Assembly (NCBI GenBank): GCA_013153845.1
Contig: JAADDS010000029.1
Location: 1-36,143 of the forward strand
Length of the DNA: 36,143 nucleotides
Direction: 5' to 3'
Origin: Methanococci archaeon
Lineage (GTDB): Archaea; AGJL01; Methanococci; Methanococcales; Methanocaldococcaceae
A program made the position numbers and the translations under genes. Shown here in pieces: positions 25,115 to 34,980 of the stretch (its first letter is position 1; every line of letters begins with the position of its first letter). The notes under the pieces were generated by a model. It was not told the origin of the DNA, did no database searches, and saw only the letters and a program-made list of their open reading frames with translations.

Positions 25115-26182
25115 TTAATTTTTATATGATATTTTTTGTTTTAAACTTTTTATTATCCTAACGCTATTCGGATCTACGGAAATAGAAACCTCATCCTCTA
25201 CATTTAAAGTTTTTAACATATTAGGAGTTAATAGAGATCTTAATGTTTCTCCTCCAAGATCCAAGGTTATTTCAACAACCTCTCCTCTCCTTCGAATATT
25301 TTTAACTTTACATCTCTTTTCTCCATAAAAAACTACAACATCCTCAGGCCTTATGGATATTAACACATCTCCATTTCCCATATCTACACTTTTTACAACT
25401 GTATCTCCCACTTTTATCAATGTTAACCCATTTTCATCTTTTCCAATGACTTCTCCTTTTAAAACATTCGTTCCAACAAACTCAGCTACAAAGTTTACCG
25501 ATGGTTTGTAGAAGATTTCCTCAACTGATCCTTCCTGCAAAATACCTCCTCCTTTCATAACCGCAACCCTATCGGCTAAACTCCAAACATCCTCAAAATC
25601 GTGTGTGATATGAATTACTGTGGTTCCATACTCTTTAACTGCTTTTTTGACTAAATTTCTTAGGTTTTCTTTTGTTTTTACGTCTAAGGCGCTGAATGGC
25701 TCATCCAACAGTAAAACTTCCGGTTCAATAACTAACGCTCTTGCTAATGCAACTCTCTGCTGTTCTCCTCCGCTAAGTGTTTTTACATTTCGCTTTAAGA
25801 TGTGTGTTATATTTAGTATTTCACATATCTCTTTTATTCTTTTTTCTATTTCTTCCTTACTTTTAATTTTTTTCTTTAATCCATACGCAATATTCTCAAA
25901 GGCAGTCATGTGAGGAAATAGCATGTAATCCTGATAAACTATGCTCATTTTTCTTTTTTCAGGAGGGAGGTTTGTTATATCCTCTCCTGCAAGATATATT
26001 TTTCCTAACTTTGGTTTATAAAATCCGGCTATTGTTTCTAACAGTATAGATTTACCGCTTCCTGTTGGCCCTATTATCGTTAAATAATCTCCTTTTTTTA
26101 CTTTCAAATTAATATCCTTGAGTTTAAATTCTCCGAGTTCAATACTTATATTTTTGACTTCTAAATATGATAATTTTGACAT
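25115..26182 (-). CDS. Molybdate/tungstate-type ABC transporter ATP-binding protein
   Basis: 355 residues. Walker A GPTGSGKS is at 38-45, with a Q-loop VYQDYMLFPHM, signature LSGGEQQRVALARAL and Walker B LLLDEPFSALD, then an H-loop in THDFEDVW. The C-terminal about 120 residues form a TOBE-type domain (VLKGEVIGKDENGLTLI ... ISIRPEDVVV), which in ModC/WtpC-like ATPases can bind the oxyanion and inhibit transport. RBS GGTGA is upstream of the ATG. It is the last gene of a binding protein-permease-ATPase operon. Sulfate or other oxyanions cannot be excluded. Confidence 0.85.
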   Translation of the reverse strand: MSKLSYLEVKNISIELGEFKLKDINLKVKKGDYLTIIGPTGSGKSILLETIAGFYKPKLGKIYLAGEDITNLPPEKRKMSIVYQDYMLFPHMTAFENIAYGLKKKIKSKEEIEKRIKEICEILNITHILKRNVKTLSGGEQQRVALARALVIEPEVLLLDEPFSALDVKTKENLRNLVKKAVKEYGTTVIHITHDFEDVWSLADRVAVMKGGGILQEGSVEEIFYKPSVNFVAEFVGTNVLKGEVIGKDENGLTLIKVGDTVVKSVDMGNGDVLISIRPEDVVVFYGEKRCKVKNIRRRGEVVEITLDLGGETLRSLLTPNMLKTLNVEDEVSISVDPNSVRIIKSLKQKISYKN

Positions 26183-26202
26183 GTGTTTTTCACCATTAAT
26201 AT

Positions 26203-27012
26203 TTAGTTCCTTATGCTTTCTACCTTCTTAAAATTGGAAGAATTTACTCCTTCAAATTTTTCAAATATTAGAATTGCAATAAATGAGATTATTATTAATA
26301 ATATCCCGCTCGTTATTGCCATTCCAAGGTTTCCATAGGATATATTTAAATATAATGTTATTGGAAGTATTTCTGTGTTCATATAGGATCCACCTGCCAA
26401 TATCAAAACTGCCCCAAACGCTCCCATGCATCTTGCAAAAGTTATTATTGTTGAAGCAAAAAGTCCATTTTTTGCTAACGGCAAGGAAATCCTAAAAAAT
26501 GTTTCTAACTCTCCATATCCAAGAGATCTCGATACAAATTCATATCTTGGATTTATCCCTTCGAACGTTGAATATATAACTCTAACTGCATAGGGGAGAG
26601 CTGTAAAAAATTGAGCAATAACTATTCCAATTTTGGTAAAAACTATTTTAATTCCAAAGCTTTCTAAAAATTTTCCTATAAATGATTGTCCAAATAACAA
26701 AAGCAAAGCTAAACCTAAAACCAATTCCGGAAAAGCCATTGGTAGGTCGAGAATTGATTTCACGATACTTTTTCCAATGAAATCGTGTCTTGATAACGCA
26801 TAACCTACCGGAATAGAGAAGAGAATTACAAGAACTGTTGAGGCAAGAGATGTTGCAATAGACAATTTTAAGGAATAAATCATTTCCTCAGTTTTTAATG
26901 AAGAGATAATTTCTGAAGGGTTTGGAACTAAGAACAATGAAAGTATGGACATAAATAGTAAAAAAGTAAATAAAAAAGATAAAAAAATGCAAAATGCTTT
27001 AAACTTCTCCAT
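26203..27012 (-). CDS. Molybdate/tungstate-type ABC transporter permease
   Basis: 269 residues with about six membrane segments, the first at about 8-29. The EAA loop that contacts the ATPase is SRSLGYGELETFFRISLPLA. PMAFPELVLGLALLLLFG is typical of the ModB/CysT/WtpB permease family. The C-terminal tail is cytoplasmic and charged. RBS GGTGAG precedes the ATG, and the stop is 20 bp before the ATPase gene. One permease gene suggests a homodimer in the membrane. Confidence 0.87.
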   Translation of the reverse strand: MEKFKAFCIFLSFLFTFLLFMSILSLFLVPNPSEIISSLKTEEMIYSLKLSIATSLASTVLVILFSIPVGYALSRHDFIGKSIVKSILDLPMAFPELVLGLALLLLFGQSFIGKFLESFGIKIVFTKIGIVIAQFFTALPYAVRVIYSTFEGINPRYEFVSRSLGYGELETFFRISLPLAKNGLFASTIITFARCMGAFGAVLILAGGSYMNTEILPITLYLNISYGNLGMAITSGILLIIISFIAILIFEKFEGVNSSNFKKVESIRN

Positions 27013-27086
27013 ATTTTCTCACCATTGTTTATTTGATTTGTCTATTTTTTATTTTATTTTCATTCATTGTAATTTATCAAAATAAA

Positions 27087-27908
27087 TTAACTGTTGTTGT
27101 ATGGAATAAATCCCCATTTTTTCCATATTTTACTTGCTTCTTCGCTTGATATATAACTGTTAAATGCCATTGCAACATCATAATCTCCGTCTTTTTTAGC
27201 ATAAACCGTTACAGCTGTTGGAATTGTCTTAATAATGTTCTCATCTTTTGGAATTTTTATAATCTCTATTTTTCCTTTTCCTTCTGCCCACGTAGCCATA
27301 TCTTCCCATATTATCGTTGCATCGGCTTGGTTTGTAGCAATATATATTAAAAGTTGGTTAACTGTTGGGGTTTCCACAACAATATTCTTACTAACATTTG
27401 TCCAAAGATGATTTTTTTCGAGTATGGCTTTTGCAACTTTTCCAATTGCACACGCTTTCGGATCGCCTATAACTACCCTAACTCCGGGTTTTGCTAAATC
27501 ACTTAAATTTTTTATGTGTTTTGGATTATTTTTAGGCACTGCGATAACTGGAATGTGATAAGTTATGTTTTTAATGGTGTTATTCAAAATTAAACCTCTT
27601 TTAGCAGCGTCAGCGGTGTATTTATATGCCCCAGGGATAAACACATCTCCTCCTGTTGTTGTTAAAATTCCAAACAACTCTGCACTACCCCCATAATGAA
27701 CATCCACTTTTGCTCCTGTTTTGTTCTCAAAGTTTGTAATTAACTCATTCATTGGCTTCATAAGGCCTGCTCCACAGAGAACAATTATGGTTTTTCCTTC
27801 AAATTGCTTATTTGTTTGGCTTTTATTTTCATTCACACATCCACAAAAACACACTAACATACACACAACGAATGCTAAAAATATTTTTAAGATGTATGAG
27901 TTGTTCAT
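27087..27908 (-). CDS. ABC transporter substrate-binding lipoprotein, ModA-like
   Basis: 273 residues. The hydrophobic signal (8-23) ends at cysteines 22-24 (CFCGC), a likely lipid-anchor site, so it should face outside the membrane. The mature protein has ModA/WtpA-type features: GAGLMKPMNELITNFENKTGAKVDVHYGGSAELF, GDVFIPGA, and a hinge segment PKDENIIKTIPTAVTVYAKKDGDY (quoted in part). Its length is closer to ModA than to the longer WtpA. First gene of the operon, RBS GGAGGTGA. Substrate could be molybdate or tungstate; tungstate would suit a hyperthermophilic methanogen (inference). Confidence 0.83.
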   Translation of the reverse strand: MNNSYILKIFLAFVVCMLVCFCGCVNENKSQTNKQFEGKTIIVLCGAGLMKPMNELITNFENKTGAKVDVHYGGSAELFGILTTTGGDVFIPGAYKYTADAAKRGLILNNTIKNITYHIPVIAVPKNNPKHIKNLSDLAKPGVRVVIGDPKACAIGKVAKAILEKNHLWTNVSKNIVVETPTVNQLLIYIATNQADATIIWEDMATWAEGKGKIEIIKIPKDENIIKTIPTAVTVYAKKDGDYDVAMAFNSYISSEEASKIWKKWGFIPYNNS

Positions 27909-27946
27909 CGACTCACCTCCATACGCTTAGATGTAATTAAAAATAG

Positions 27947-27991
27947 TTGTATATATTTATTATGTTTACCAATTCTAGTTAACAACATTGG
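27947..27991 (-). promoter_or_regulatory. Putative promoter region of the oxyanion transporter operon
   Basis: On the minus strand AAATATATACA (27947-27957) is a TATA-like box about 40 bp before the ATG. Upstream of it, at 27969-27991, CCAAT and ATTGG form 5-bp inverted arms spaced by 13 bp. It may be a regulator site for Mo/W control, but the arms are short. Confidence 0.3.
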
Positions 27992-28070
27992 AATAAAAAA
28001 TAAATTAAAATAAATTAAAAAAAAATATTAAAATATAAAAAAGAAATATAGGAAAGATAGAACAAGGTTT

Positions 28071-28754
28071 TTACTCAAATTTATCCAAGTAGTAGTTTAT
28101 AATATCCTCTCCATTTAGGTAAACTAAATTATGCTTTTCTGCATATTTTCTTGTTTCTGATTTGCTCATTGCTTCTCCATTATCTCCCATCATCTCACAG
28201 ATGGTAGTTATTGGAGTTAATCCTGCCATTTCTGCAAGAGCGACCGTCATTTCCGTATGTCCTTGCCTATTTTTAACTAAACCCTCACATGCTCTAAGAA
28301 GGATAACATGCCCCGGACTTCTAAATTCTTTTCCAAAATCGTTAAATCTCTGTTCTTTTACCAACTCTGTTAATTTTTTTATTGTAAAGGATCTATCCTT
28401 GTCAGTAATTCCTGTAAATGTTTTTCTATGATTTATTGTTATGGAGAATGATGATTTTTCATCATAGGGAATGTCATTTGGATAGAGTTCCTTTAAAACT
28501 TTAAATTTTTGAGAAGCAAACTCTAAAATATCTACCATAAACGGAATTCCCAAACTTTCACATATTTTCGAATGCAAAGCTGTGCAGATTAACCCTCCAG
28601 CATCTTTTCTCATCGTTCTTATATGTTCTGGCGTTATAAATTGAGATGCAACTACCATATCCGTTTCTCCTTCTCTTTCATCAGAATCATACACCAATAT
28701 TATTTCTCCTCTTTTTAATGCTTTAATTGCTTTTTCAACATTTTTATCACTCAT
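28071..28754 (-). CDS. ribB: 3,4-dihydroxy-2-butanone 4-phosphate synthase
   Basis: 227 residues, a monofunctional RibB without a GTP cyclohydrolase II domain, as is usual for archaea. The Mg-binding and active-site segment is [18 protein letters not shown] (26-41 region); other hallmarks are [27 protein letters not shown] and the C-terminal [15 protein letters not shown]. It converts ribulose 5-phosphate to the four-carbon unit of riboflavin in the cytoplasm. RBS AGGGAG lies upstream. The riboflavin kinase gene upstream makes this a small flavin cluster, separated by 124 bp. Confidence 0.96.
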   Translation of the reverse strand: MSDKNVEKAIKALKRGEIILVYDSDEREGETDMVVASQFITPEHIRTMRKDAGGLICTALHSKICESLGIPFMVDILEFASQKFKVLKELYPNDIPYDEKSSFSITINHRKTFTGITDKDRSFTIKKLTELVKEQRFNDFGKEFRSPGHVILLRACEGLVKNRQGHTEMTVALAEMAGLTPITTICEMMGDNGEAMSKSETRKYAEKHNLVYLNGEDIINYYLDKFE

Positions 28755-28878
28755 TTTTATCTCCCTTATTAATTTTTGATTATTTTAACTCTTTGATTAT
28801 CTTTTAATGTTATATCTTTTAATTTTTTGTTTTTTATGATTTTTGTTATTTTTTATTTTGGCATATTTCATTTTTTAT

Positions 28879-29283
28879 TTATTGAAGAAGTTGTATTTTT
28901 ACCAAATCCCCATCTTTTAACCCAAATTCATCTCTCAACTTTATTGGAGCCACTATTTCTACAATGTCCTCACTATGATATGTTTTTTTCGGTAATACAA
29001 CTGCACCTTTTATTTTTTTATCTTTAATTATTATCTCAACAGGAAAAACTTTTACTCCAAAGAACTTTTTTCCTTCAAATTCAAAATCCTCAGTTTCGAT
29101 ATATTTAGAATATTTAAATGCTTCTTTAAATTTTTCTTTTGAAATATTTCTCAACTTTATATTTAAAGTTCCCTCATAAGGCACAAAACCAAGGATTTTT
29201 TTAAACGCTTTTTTATAAGGGGGAAGGGAAAGAAAGTATCTTCCTTCCCCAAAGCCAGAAACCACTTCTCCTTCAATTAACAC
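28879..29283 (-). CDS. ribK: CTP-dependent riboflavin kinase (archaeal RibK)
   Basis: 134 residues from a GTG at 29283 that follows AGGAGTGAG; translation then begins (M)[22 protein letters not shown], the normal start of the archaeal family. A longer in-frame reading from 29319 overlaps the antiporter gene and was rejected. Further hallmarks are [10 protein letters not shown] and [20 protein letters not shown]. The enzyme uses CTP rather than ATP to make FMN. There is no fused HTH domain, unlike the RbkR-type regulators of other archaea. The RBS lies within the 3' end of the upstream antiporter gene, suggesting one transcript. Confidence 0.92.
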   Translation of the reverse strand: MLIEGEVVSGFGEGRYFLSLPPYKKAFKKILGFVPYEGTLNIKLRNISKEKFKEAFKYSKYIETEDFEFEGKKFFGVKVFPVEIIIKDKKIKGAVVLPKKTYHSEDIVEIVAPIKLRDEFGLKDGDLVKIQLLQ

Positions 29284-29287
29284 TATC

Positions 29288-30556
29288 TCACTCCTGCTTT
29301 TTTGGTTTATATTCTCCAAGCAACTTTAACGCTAAAATTCCAGCCCACGAGGCCTCTAAAACCACACTCAAAAGGATCGTCATAAATGTCCCTATTATGA
29401 TCGTTCCTGCAATGTCTATCGGAGAGATATATTTAGTTATATATTGAGGAATTTTATCTGCATTTTTTAAAATCTCGATACCAACAGTTACAGCCAGAGC
29501 TGCTGGAACAACACCTCTCGGCCCTTCCAAAGCCAAATAAAGTTTTTCTTTAATAGATAATTTCGATCCAAGTAATCCTATAAAAACTCCAAGGGGTCTC
29601 GCTAAAAATATCGATCCAAACGCTACTAACAACCCTACAAGGAAATAATTCTCTAACATACTAAGTTTTATACACGCCCCTAAAAATACGAAGATAAAAA
29701 CACGGGCTAATAGTGAAAGATCATCACAGAATGATACAATATACTTGTAATCAATATCATCAGCCCTAAACAACGAATCCCCTAAATACAAACCCATTAT
29801 TGCAACAGCCATATATCCACTAAACCCATATCCGAGAGTTTTTGGTAGGAGATCATCTCCCAAGTAGAGGAGAAGCATAGCTCCCCCAAGAACCAAGGGA
29901 GCGACATACTCATGAAAATTGCAACTTAATATTATCTTCTTGTAGATCTTTGCCATTAAAAGACCTACAACTATGGCCCCTCCTGCAAGTGTTATCAGAT
30001 CTATGGCTGGATTTGAAGATGAGGATAACCCAAACAATCCTAACACTACGCTGGTGGAGACGATACCAAGAGGATCGTTAAATATGCTCTCTGCCTCCAA
30101 CGTTATTGCTATTTCTGGATTTGTTTTAACTCTTGAAAATACTGGAATTAGAGTTGCAGGATCGGTTGCCGAGATTATCGCTCCAAACAAGTAGCCAACA
30201 GGAGAATTGTAGGGTAGATTCAATACAAGATTAAATACAATACCCGAAACTAAGAGTGTTATTAGAAATGTTATCGTATCTAACCTAATAACTGTTTTTA
30301 TAACTCTCCTAAGTAGAGATATTCTCATCGTAAATGCTCCTCCTAACAAAATAAATATTAATCCAATTGGTCCTGCATATTCAAATATCTCCATTGCAGA
30401 TTCAGATGGGATTATGTGTAAAAAAGGCCCTATACTCAGCCCCAATAGTAATAACAATGGAATATCTGGAATCTTTAATTTTTCAGCTATTTTTGCTACT
30501 AACGATCCGAGGACAAGAGCCAATCCAAGATAACCAATAGCCAACATTAGTTCCAT
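29288..30556 (-). CDS. Na+/H+ antiporter, CPA1/NhaP family
   Basis: 422 residues with about 12-13 membrane segments. Family hallmarks are the ion-site motif [12 protein letters not shown], the FNDPLGIV segment and [16 protein letters not shown]. jannaschii NhaP1-type proteins have this size and are inner-membrane Na+/H+ exchangers, relevant here because methanogenesis and Eha depend on ion gradients. The upstream GTGAT six bases before the ATG is the likely RBS. The stop is 4 bp from the ribK start. Confidence 0.92.
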   Translation of the reverse strand: MELMLAIGYLGLALVLGSLVAKIAEKLKIPDIPLLLLLGLSIGPFLHIIPSESAMEIFEYAGPIGLIFILLGGAFTMRISLLRRVIKTVIRLDTITFLITLLVSGIVFNLVLNLPYNSPVGYLFGAIISATDPATLIPVFSRVKTNPEIAITLEAESIFNDPLGIVSTSVVLGLFGLSSSSNPAIDLITLAGGAIVVGLLMAKIYKKIILSCNFHEYVAPLVLGGAMLLLYLGDDLLPKTLGYGFSGYMAVAIMGLYLGDSLFRADDIDYKYIVSFCDDLSLLARVFIFVFLGACIKLSMLENYFLVGLLVAFGSIFLARPLGVFIGLLGSKLSIKEKLYLALEGPRGVVPAALAVTVGIEILKNADKIPQYITKYISPIDIAGTIIIGTFMTILLSVVLEASWAGILALKLLGEYKPKKQE

Positions 30557-31008
30557 GGTATCACAGAAATACGTGTTTTTTCCTTAATTAATTTTAACCT
30601 CTCAAATGTTTTTTCTCAATGTTTGATCATATTTTGCTTCCATATTTGGGTGTTTATTTTATATTACGACATTACTTTTCTTTTTATTTTTTGACAGTTT
30701 AAACAGTTTATTATGGCAATTTCTTAATAATCATAATTAAGAATTTTAATGATATTAATTGTTTAATTTTTTTAGGTTTTATTTTGTTTTTTGTTTTTTA
30801 GGTCAATAAATGGTTTTATTGTTAAATTAGTGTTAGATTAAAATTAGCAATGTGAGGAATATTCTCTCTACTTTAAAGGGCGGAGTTTCTTTTAGGAGAG
30901 CAGAGATTTACTTTCGTTATTCTTCCTACTAATATTAATCTCTGAGAAATATCGGTTTAATCTTTTATCTGAAAAAAATTTTTTAATGAAATCAACAAAA
31001 TAAATAGA
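30557..31008. other. 452-bp intergenic region between antiporter and DUF211 genes
   Basis: No supported coding sequence. The region is very A+T-rich except for 30856-30950, which is richer in G+C and holds two adjacent hairpins listed separately. The left part would contain the antiporter promoter on the minus strand; no clear TATA box stands out. Confidence 0.6.
30864..30944. ncRNA. Candidate structured RNA or double hairpin
   Basis: Two hairpins abut. The first is CTCTC (30864-30868) with GAGAG (30896-30900), with an inner AAAG/CTTT pairing around GGCGGAGTTT. The second is CAGAGATT (30901-30908) with AATCTCTG (30937-30944), an 8-bp perfect stem. The strand is undecided because the stems read both ways. 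The local G+C rise in an A+T-rich hyperthermophile is a recognised sign of non-coding RNA, but no known family was matched. Confidence 0.35.
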
Positions 31009-31302
31009 TCAATGCCTATCCTGGGGAGTTCTAACCTCTTCTATAATCCTTTTACCTGCAACAACTTCATCTATACTATGAATTGTTCCTCCCAACGTTT
31101 CCACGATTTCCTGGATCTCATCAAAGTCAAGATTACTTCCTTCAATAGTTACCTTTACATTTTCAGTTTCCTTGTCAATTTCATAGACAGTAATATTTAC
31201 TCCATCAATATTCGGAAGAGATGTTAATTTTAAAGCCATTTCTGTTATTTTTGGTTCATGTGGTTTTAGTATATCTAAAACGATCCTTCTAATTCCATTC
31301 AA
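31009..31302 (-). CDS. DUF211 family protein
   Basis: 97 residues from a TTG at 31302, with GAGGG six bases upstream. It has the DUF211 pattern: [17 protein letters not shown] at the start, [22 protein letters not shown] in the middle and [16 protein letters not shown] at the end. The fold is ferredoxin-like, and the family occurs mainly in archaea with no established function. Single gene, divergent from ftr. Confidence 0.88.
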   Translation of the reverse strand: MNGIRRIVLDILKPHEPKITEMALKLTSLPNIDGVNITVYEIDKETENVKVTIEGSNLDFDEIQEIVETLGGTIHSIDEVVAGKRIIEEVRTPQDRH

Positions 31303-31637
31303 GGTTATCCCTCTTAATGTTTTTCAACATATATATCTTTAACAATTAAATAGTTATTTAAGGTTAATTGTTAAGTATCATAAAATCTTTAATTTTTATA
31401 ACTTTTGTAATTTTCATTTTTTATTCCTAGTTTTTATAATTTATAAATGGGGTATTAAGAATATTGCAGAAGGAAAACAGTTAAAAAGTTAGATATTAAA
31501 ACTACAAATGATAAGATATTAATATCCCTTTGGGGTAAAAATATTTTGTGTAATTCAAAAAGACCATAAAAATAGAACCACTATATTGAAATTAAATAAG
31601 AGTTTAGTGTAAATAATAAAAAGAAAGGAGGGAGAGA
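31303..31637. other. 335-bp divergent promoter region (DUF211 / ftr)
   Basis: A+T-rich, non-coding. TTTATAATTTATAAATGG around 31434-31449 could supply a TATA box. Strong ribosome binding site AGGAGGGAG precedes ftr. No conserved RNA or repeat was recognised. Confidence 0.5.
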
Positions 31638-32543
31638 ATGGAAATAAACGGAGTTTATATTGAAGATACATTTGCAGAGGCATTTCCAATATGGGTTTCA
31701 AGAGTTTTAATAACTGCTGCAACAAAAAAGTGGGCTAAAATTGCTGCAACAGAAGCGACAGGTTTCGGTTGTTCAGTTATAATGTGTCCAGCAGAAGCAG
31801 GGATTGAAAAATATGTCCCTCCATCAAAAACACCAGATGGAAGACCTGGTTTTATAATACAAATATGCCACCCTAAAAAAGCAGAGTTAGAGCATCAAAT
31901 GTTAGAAAGATTGGGACAGTGTGTTTTAACATGCCCAACAACTGCTATTTTTGATGCTATGGGAGATAAAGCTGATGAACAGTTAAAGGTTGGATTCAAG
32001 TTGAAGTTTTTCGGAGATGGCTATGAGAAGAAAGATGAGTTATATGGAAAAAAGGTTTACAAAATCCCAATCATGGGAGGGGAGTTTATAACTGAGGCAA
32101 AGTTTGGGATTAAGAAAGGAGTTGCTGGAGGAAACTTCTTTATAATGGCAGACACCAATGCAACTGCTTTAATCGCTGCTGAGGCAGCTGTTAACGCTAT
32201 TGCGAGTGTTGAAGGAGCAATAACCCCATTCCCGGGAGGAGTTGTTGCTTCAGGAAGTAAAGTTGGAGCAAGCAATCCAAAATATAAATTTATGGTTGCT
32301 ACTACAAACCACAAGATGTGCCCAACATTGAAAGGAGTTGTTGAAGATACAGAAATTCCTGAAGATGTTAATGGTGTTTATGAGATAGTTATTGATGGAG
32401 TTGATGAAGAGGCAGTTAAAGAGGCAATGAAGCAAGGGATATTAGCAGCTACAACAGTTAAAGGGGTTAAGAAGATTACAGCAGGAAACTATGGCGGTAA
32501 GTTAGGAAAATATCAGTTTAATTTAAGAGAGTTGTTTGAATAG
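31638..32543 (+). CDS. ftr: Formylmethanofuran:tetrahydromethanopterin formyltransferase
   Basis: 301 residues, normal for Ftr. Recognisable segments are the N-terminus [56 protein letters not shown], the [11 protein letters not shown] strand, and [20 protein letters not shown] (20 residues). Ftr moves the formyl group from formylmethanofuran to tetrahydromethanopterin, the second step of CO2 reduction to methane; it is a soluble cytoplasmic tetramer stabilised by salt. The AGGAGGGAG RBS is very strong, as expected for an abundant enzyme. It is monocistronic by spacing. Confidence 0.97.
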   Translation: MEINGVYIEDTFAEAFPIWVSRVLITAATKKWAKIAATEATGFGCSVIMCPAEAGIEKYVPPSKTPDGRPGFIIQICHPKKAELEHQMLERLGQCVLTCPTTAIFDAMGDKADEQLKVGFKLKFFGDGYEKKDELYGKKVYKIPIMGGEFITEAKFGIKKGVAGGNFFIMADTNATALIAAEAAVNAIASVEGAITPFPGGVVASGSKVGASNPKYKFMVATTNHKMCPTLKGVVEDTEIPEDVNGVYEIVIDGVDEEAVKEAMKQGILAATTVKGVKKITAGNYGGKLGKYQFNLRELFE

Positions 32544-32787
32544 GCCTTTTAACTTAATTTTTAATTTCAATTTGTTGATTTGTATTCTTTGCTCATTAAC
32601 ATCATTTTAATATTCCCTTCTTTTTTGCGAAGAAAAATATATAAAACACCTCCTACAAATAAAATTTAAATAGTTAATAATTTAAAATTATATTCGTTGA
32701 TTTAAGTGAAAAATTTTGAATAGAATAAATGTTAACAGTAAATCTTGTAAAGGTGGATTTGAATTGAAATAAAACCATATAGGGGGT

Positions 32788-32806
32788 TTTTGGTTTGAAA
32801 CCAAAA
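32788..32806 (+). promoter_or_regulatory. Perfect palindrome enclosing the start codon of the next gene
   Basis: TTTTGGTTTGAAACCAAAA is a perfect 19-bp palindrome with a central G. The TTG start codon at 32795-32797 lies in its centre, and AGGGGG (RBS) sits just before it. As RNA it would form a stem of eight pairs with a TGA loop, which could hide the start codon; as DNA it could be an operator. Confidence 0.5.
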
Positions 32807-33469
32807 TACGCATTAAGAAAAGACATGATTGGAGAATTTACGTTGAATAAATCCTTTAACACATACAAAGGAAAAGTTTTAAAGGCAGATTTTAACGGGC
32901 CGATAGAAGGAATAGTGATGAGGAATAAAAAAGACCATATATATTTCTACCCACTTTTAGCTCTACACATGGTTAAACCAGTTAACTGCATTCCTATAAA
33001 TGTAATTCCTAAGACATCTCTTCCAACAAACCCAAAGAATGTTCATATAAAAGAGGCACTATCTCGAATAGTAGGAAGAACCTTAAAGGTGTATTACGAA
33101 ACGCCAAAAACCTCATATTTGGGTAGGTTGTTGGGGTTTACGAGGGGAGTGTTCTCTTGGACTCTTGTTTTAGAAATTCATGGAGAAGTGGTATTGTTGT
33201 TTAATCCTGATTATATAGTTTATTATGGAACTAAATGGAAATTTTTAAAAAATAATCCTCCATATAAGGAGCCAAAACTTATGAATATAACAAAAACAGC
33301 CAATCACTTGAAAAGATGCCTTTTAGAGGACGTTATTATCGAGCCAGAATATCCAAGAATAAACATAGAGGACAAAGTTTACATCTACCCCTATGGTGTG
33401 GTCTCAAAAGATGATTATTTAGGAAAAACAGTGGAAGAAATACTAAAAGAAAAAGAGTTTTTAATTTAA
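32795..33469 (+). CDS. Conserved hypothetical protein between ftr and the polyamine genes
   Basis: 224 residues from a TTG at 32795 that follows AGGGGG; an in-frame ATG at 32825 is an alternative start. I do not recognise a family. It is basic and beta-rich with no membrane segment or signal. It has two apparently similar halves: each starts near a basic beta strand (YKGKVLKADFNGPIEGIVMRN; LKVYYETPKTSYLGRLLGF) and mentions FYP/LFNPDYIVYYG-like strands. The C-terminal part has YIYPYGVVSKDDYLGKTVEEIL. Convergence of placement with pdaD suggests no clear operon, as 281 bp separate them. Confidence 0.7.
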   Translation: MKPKYALRKDMIGEFTLNKSFNTYKGKVLKADFNGPIEGIVMRNKKDHIYFYPLLALHMVKPVNCIPINVIPKTSLPTNPKNVHIKEALSRIVGRTLKVYYETPKTSYLGRLLGFTRGVFSWTLVLEIHGEVVLLFNPDYIVYYGTKWKFLKNNPPYKEPKLMNITKTANHLKRCLLEDVIIEPEYPRINIEDKVYIYPYGVVSKDDYLGKTVEEILKEKEFLI

Positions 33470-33646
33470 GTAATTTAAGAGTAATTAAAAAATAATCAAT
33501 AAAACTTGTCCTAAATAACAAAAGTTTTTAAAAATTTTAAAATTTTCTTTTTTTGGCATAACTTCTTGATATAATAAAAAATAGGTCATAATATCCCATT
33601 TTTTTCTATAAAAGCTCAGAAAATTTTAATCTATTTTAGCACCGAA

Positions 33647-33708
33647 GAGTTTATATATGAGTAATCATTATTTACACTAAAAAATCTTAAAACTATTATA
33701 TATAATCG
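33647..33708 (+). promoter_or_regulatory. Putative promoter(s) of pdaD
   Basis: AGTTTATATATG (33648-33659), preceded by the purine-rich ACCGAAG, fits a BRE-TATA element. A second TATA-like run, TTATATATAATC, lies near 33697-33708, about 45 bp before the ATG at 33751. One of the two probably drives the arginine decarboxylase gene. Confidence 0.4.
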
Positions 33709-33750
33709 TTCATAAGTTGAAAAAAACATGAGTTTTCGGAGGTGCGTCGA

Positions 33751-34248
33751 ATGAATAAAGAGATAAGCCCGATTCATTCCTATTTTAAATTACCAAACAC
33801 TGTATCTCTTGTAGCAGGAAGTAGTGAAGGAGAAACACCATTAAACGCTTTTGATGGGGCTCTGTTAAACGCAGGAATTGGCAATGTAAACTTAATTAGA
33901 ATAAGCAGTATAATGCCTCCAAAAGCAGAGATCGTTCCCCTTCCAAAATTACCAATGGGTGCATTAGTTCCCACAGCATATGGTTATATTATAAGTGAAA
34001 CCCCCGGAGAAACAATATCTGCTGCAATAAGCATCGCGATACCAAAAGATGAAGACCTTTGTGGTTTGATCATGGAATTTGAAGGGGTCTGTGGTAAAAA
34101 AGAGGCAGAAGAGAAAGTTAGGGAGATGGCAAAGATCGGATTTGAAATGAGAGGTTGGGAATTGAAAGAAATAAAATCAATTGCTGTTGAACATACAGTT
34201 GAAAAATTGGGATGTGCATTTGCCGCAGCAGCACTATGGTATAAATAA
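33751..34248 (+). CDS. pdaD: Pyruvoyl-dependent arginine decarboxylase (proenzyme)
   Basis: 165 residues from the ATG at 33751, with GGAGGTG upstream; an in-frame upstream start at 33742 lies in that RBS. The self-cleavage site is Ser52-Ser53 in [10 protein letters not shown]; cleavage gives a beta chain (1-52) and an alpha chain whose Ser53 becomes the pyruvoyl group. Other family marks are [23 protein letters not shown] and [12 protein letters not shown] (quoted in part). It converts arginine to agmatine, the first step of archaeal polyamine synthesis. It heads a cluster with speD and speE. Confidence 0.96.
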   Translation: MNKEISPIHSYFKLPNTVSLVAGSSEGETPLNAFDGALLNAGIGNVNLIRISSIMPPKAEIVPLPKLPMGALVPTAYGYIISETPGETISAAISIAIPKDEDLCGLIMEFEGVCGKKEAEEKVREMAKIGFEMRGWELKEIKSIAVEHTVEKLGCAFAAAALWYK

Positions 34249-34380
34249 CTTTCGAAAAACATTAACAGTTAAATATGAAATGAGTATAATTTATGTGAAG
34301 TAAAAATAATTTAAAGATAGTTTTCGAATTCTTAAAAAAAGAAAATTTTATTTTTTATTTATCGATTTGGAGGTGAAAGG

Positions 34381-34755
34381 ATGTTGAAATACTTAGGAAA
34401 ACACTTGATATTGGAGTTATGGGGTTGCGATCCAAAAGCGTTGGATGACGAGAAAGGCATCGAAAAAATGCTTGTTGACTGCGTTGAGGCCTGTGGAGCT
34501 ACTTTAATCTGTGTAAGAACCCACAAATTCTCTCCTCAAGGGGCAACAGGTGTTGCTGTTTTAGCGGAAAGCCATATAGCAATACATACATATCCTGAAT
34601 ATGGTTATGCTGCTTTGGATGTGTTTACCTGCGGAGAGCATACAGATCCATACAAAGCATTAGAAGTTATAAGGGACTTTTTAAAGCCAAAGTCAATACA
34701 GATAATTGATTTAAAGAGAGGGCTTATGGAAAATGGAACATTTGAACTTAAATAA
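34381..34755 (+). CDS. speD: S-adenosylmethionine decarboxylase proenzyme
   Basis: 124 residues, the short archaeal/bacterial class. The cleavage site is Glu63-Ser64 in [12 protein letters not shown]; Ser64 becomes the pyruvoyl group. DVFTCGEH carries the conserved active-site Cys, and [13 protein letters not shown] is the typical start. RBS GGAGGTGA. It makes decarboxylated AdoMet, the aminopropyl donor for the next enzyme. A 132-bp gap from pdaD may include its own promoter. Confidence 0.96.
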   Translation: MLKYLGKHLILELWGCDPKALDDEKGIEKMLVDCVEACGATLICVRTHKFSPQGATGVAVLAESHIAIHTYPEYGYAALDVFTCGEHTDPYKALEVIRDFLKPKSIQIIDLKRGLMENGTFELK

Positions 34756-34980
34756 TTAATATACTTTATCTCTTATTTGTAATATTTGTAGTTTATTCTA
34801 AATCTGAATAATCAGTTTTAAAGCACAATATTGGAAATGATTTCGATTTAATATAATTTAACCATCATTTAACTATCATTTAACCATTATTATTTACTTA
34901 TTAATATTTTAATATTTTAATGTCGTTAATTCAACTATTATTGCAATTCATTTTTTAACATAAATTCTAAGGTGATGAAA

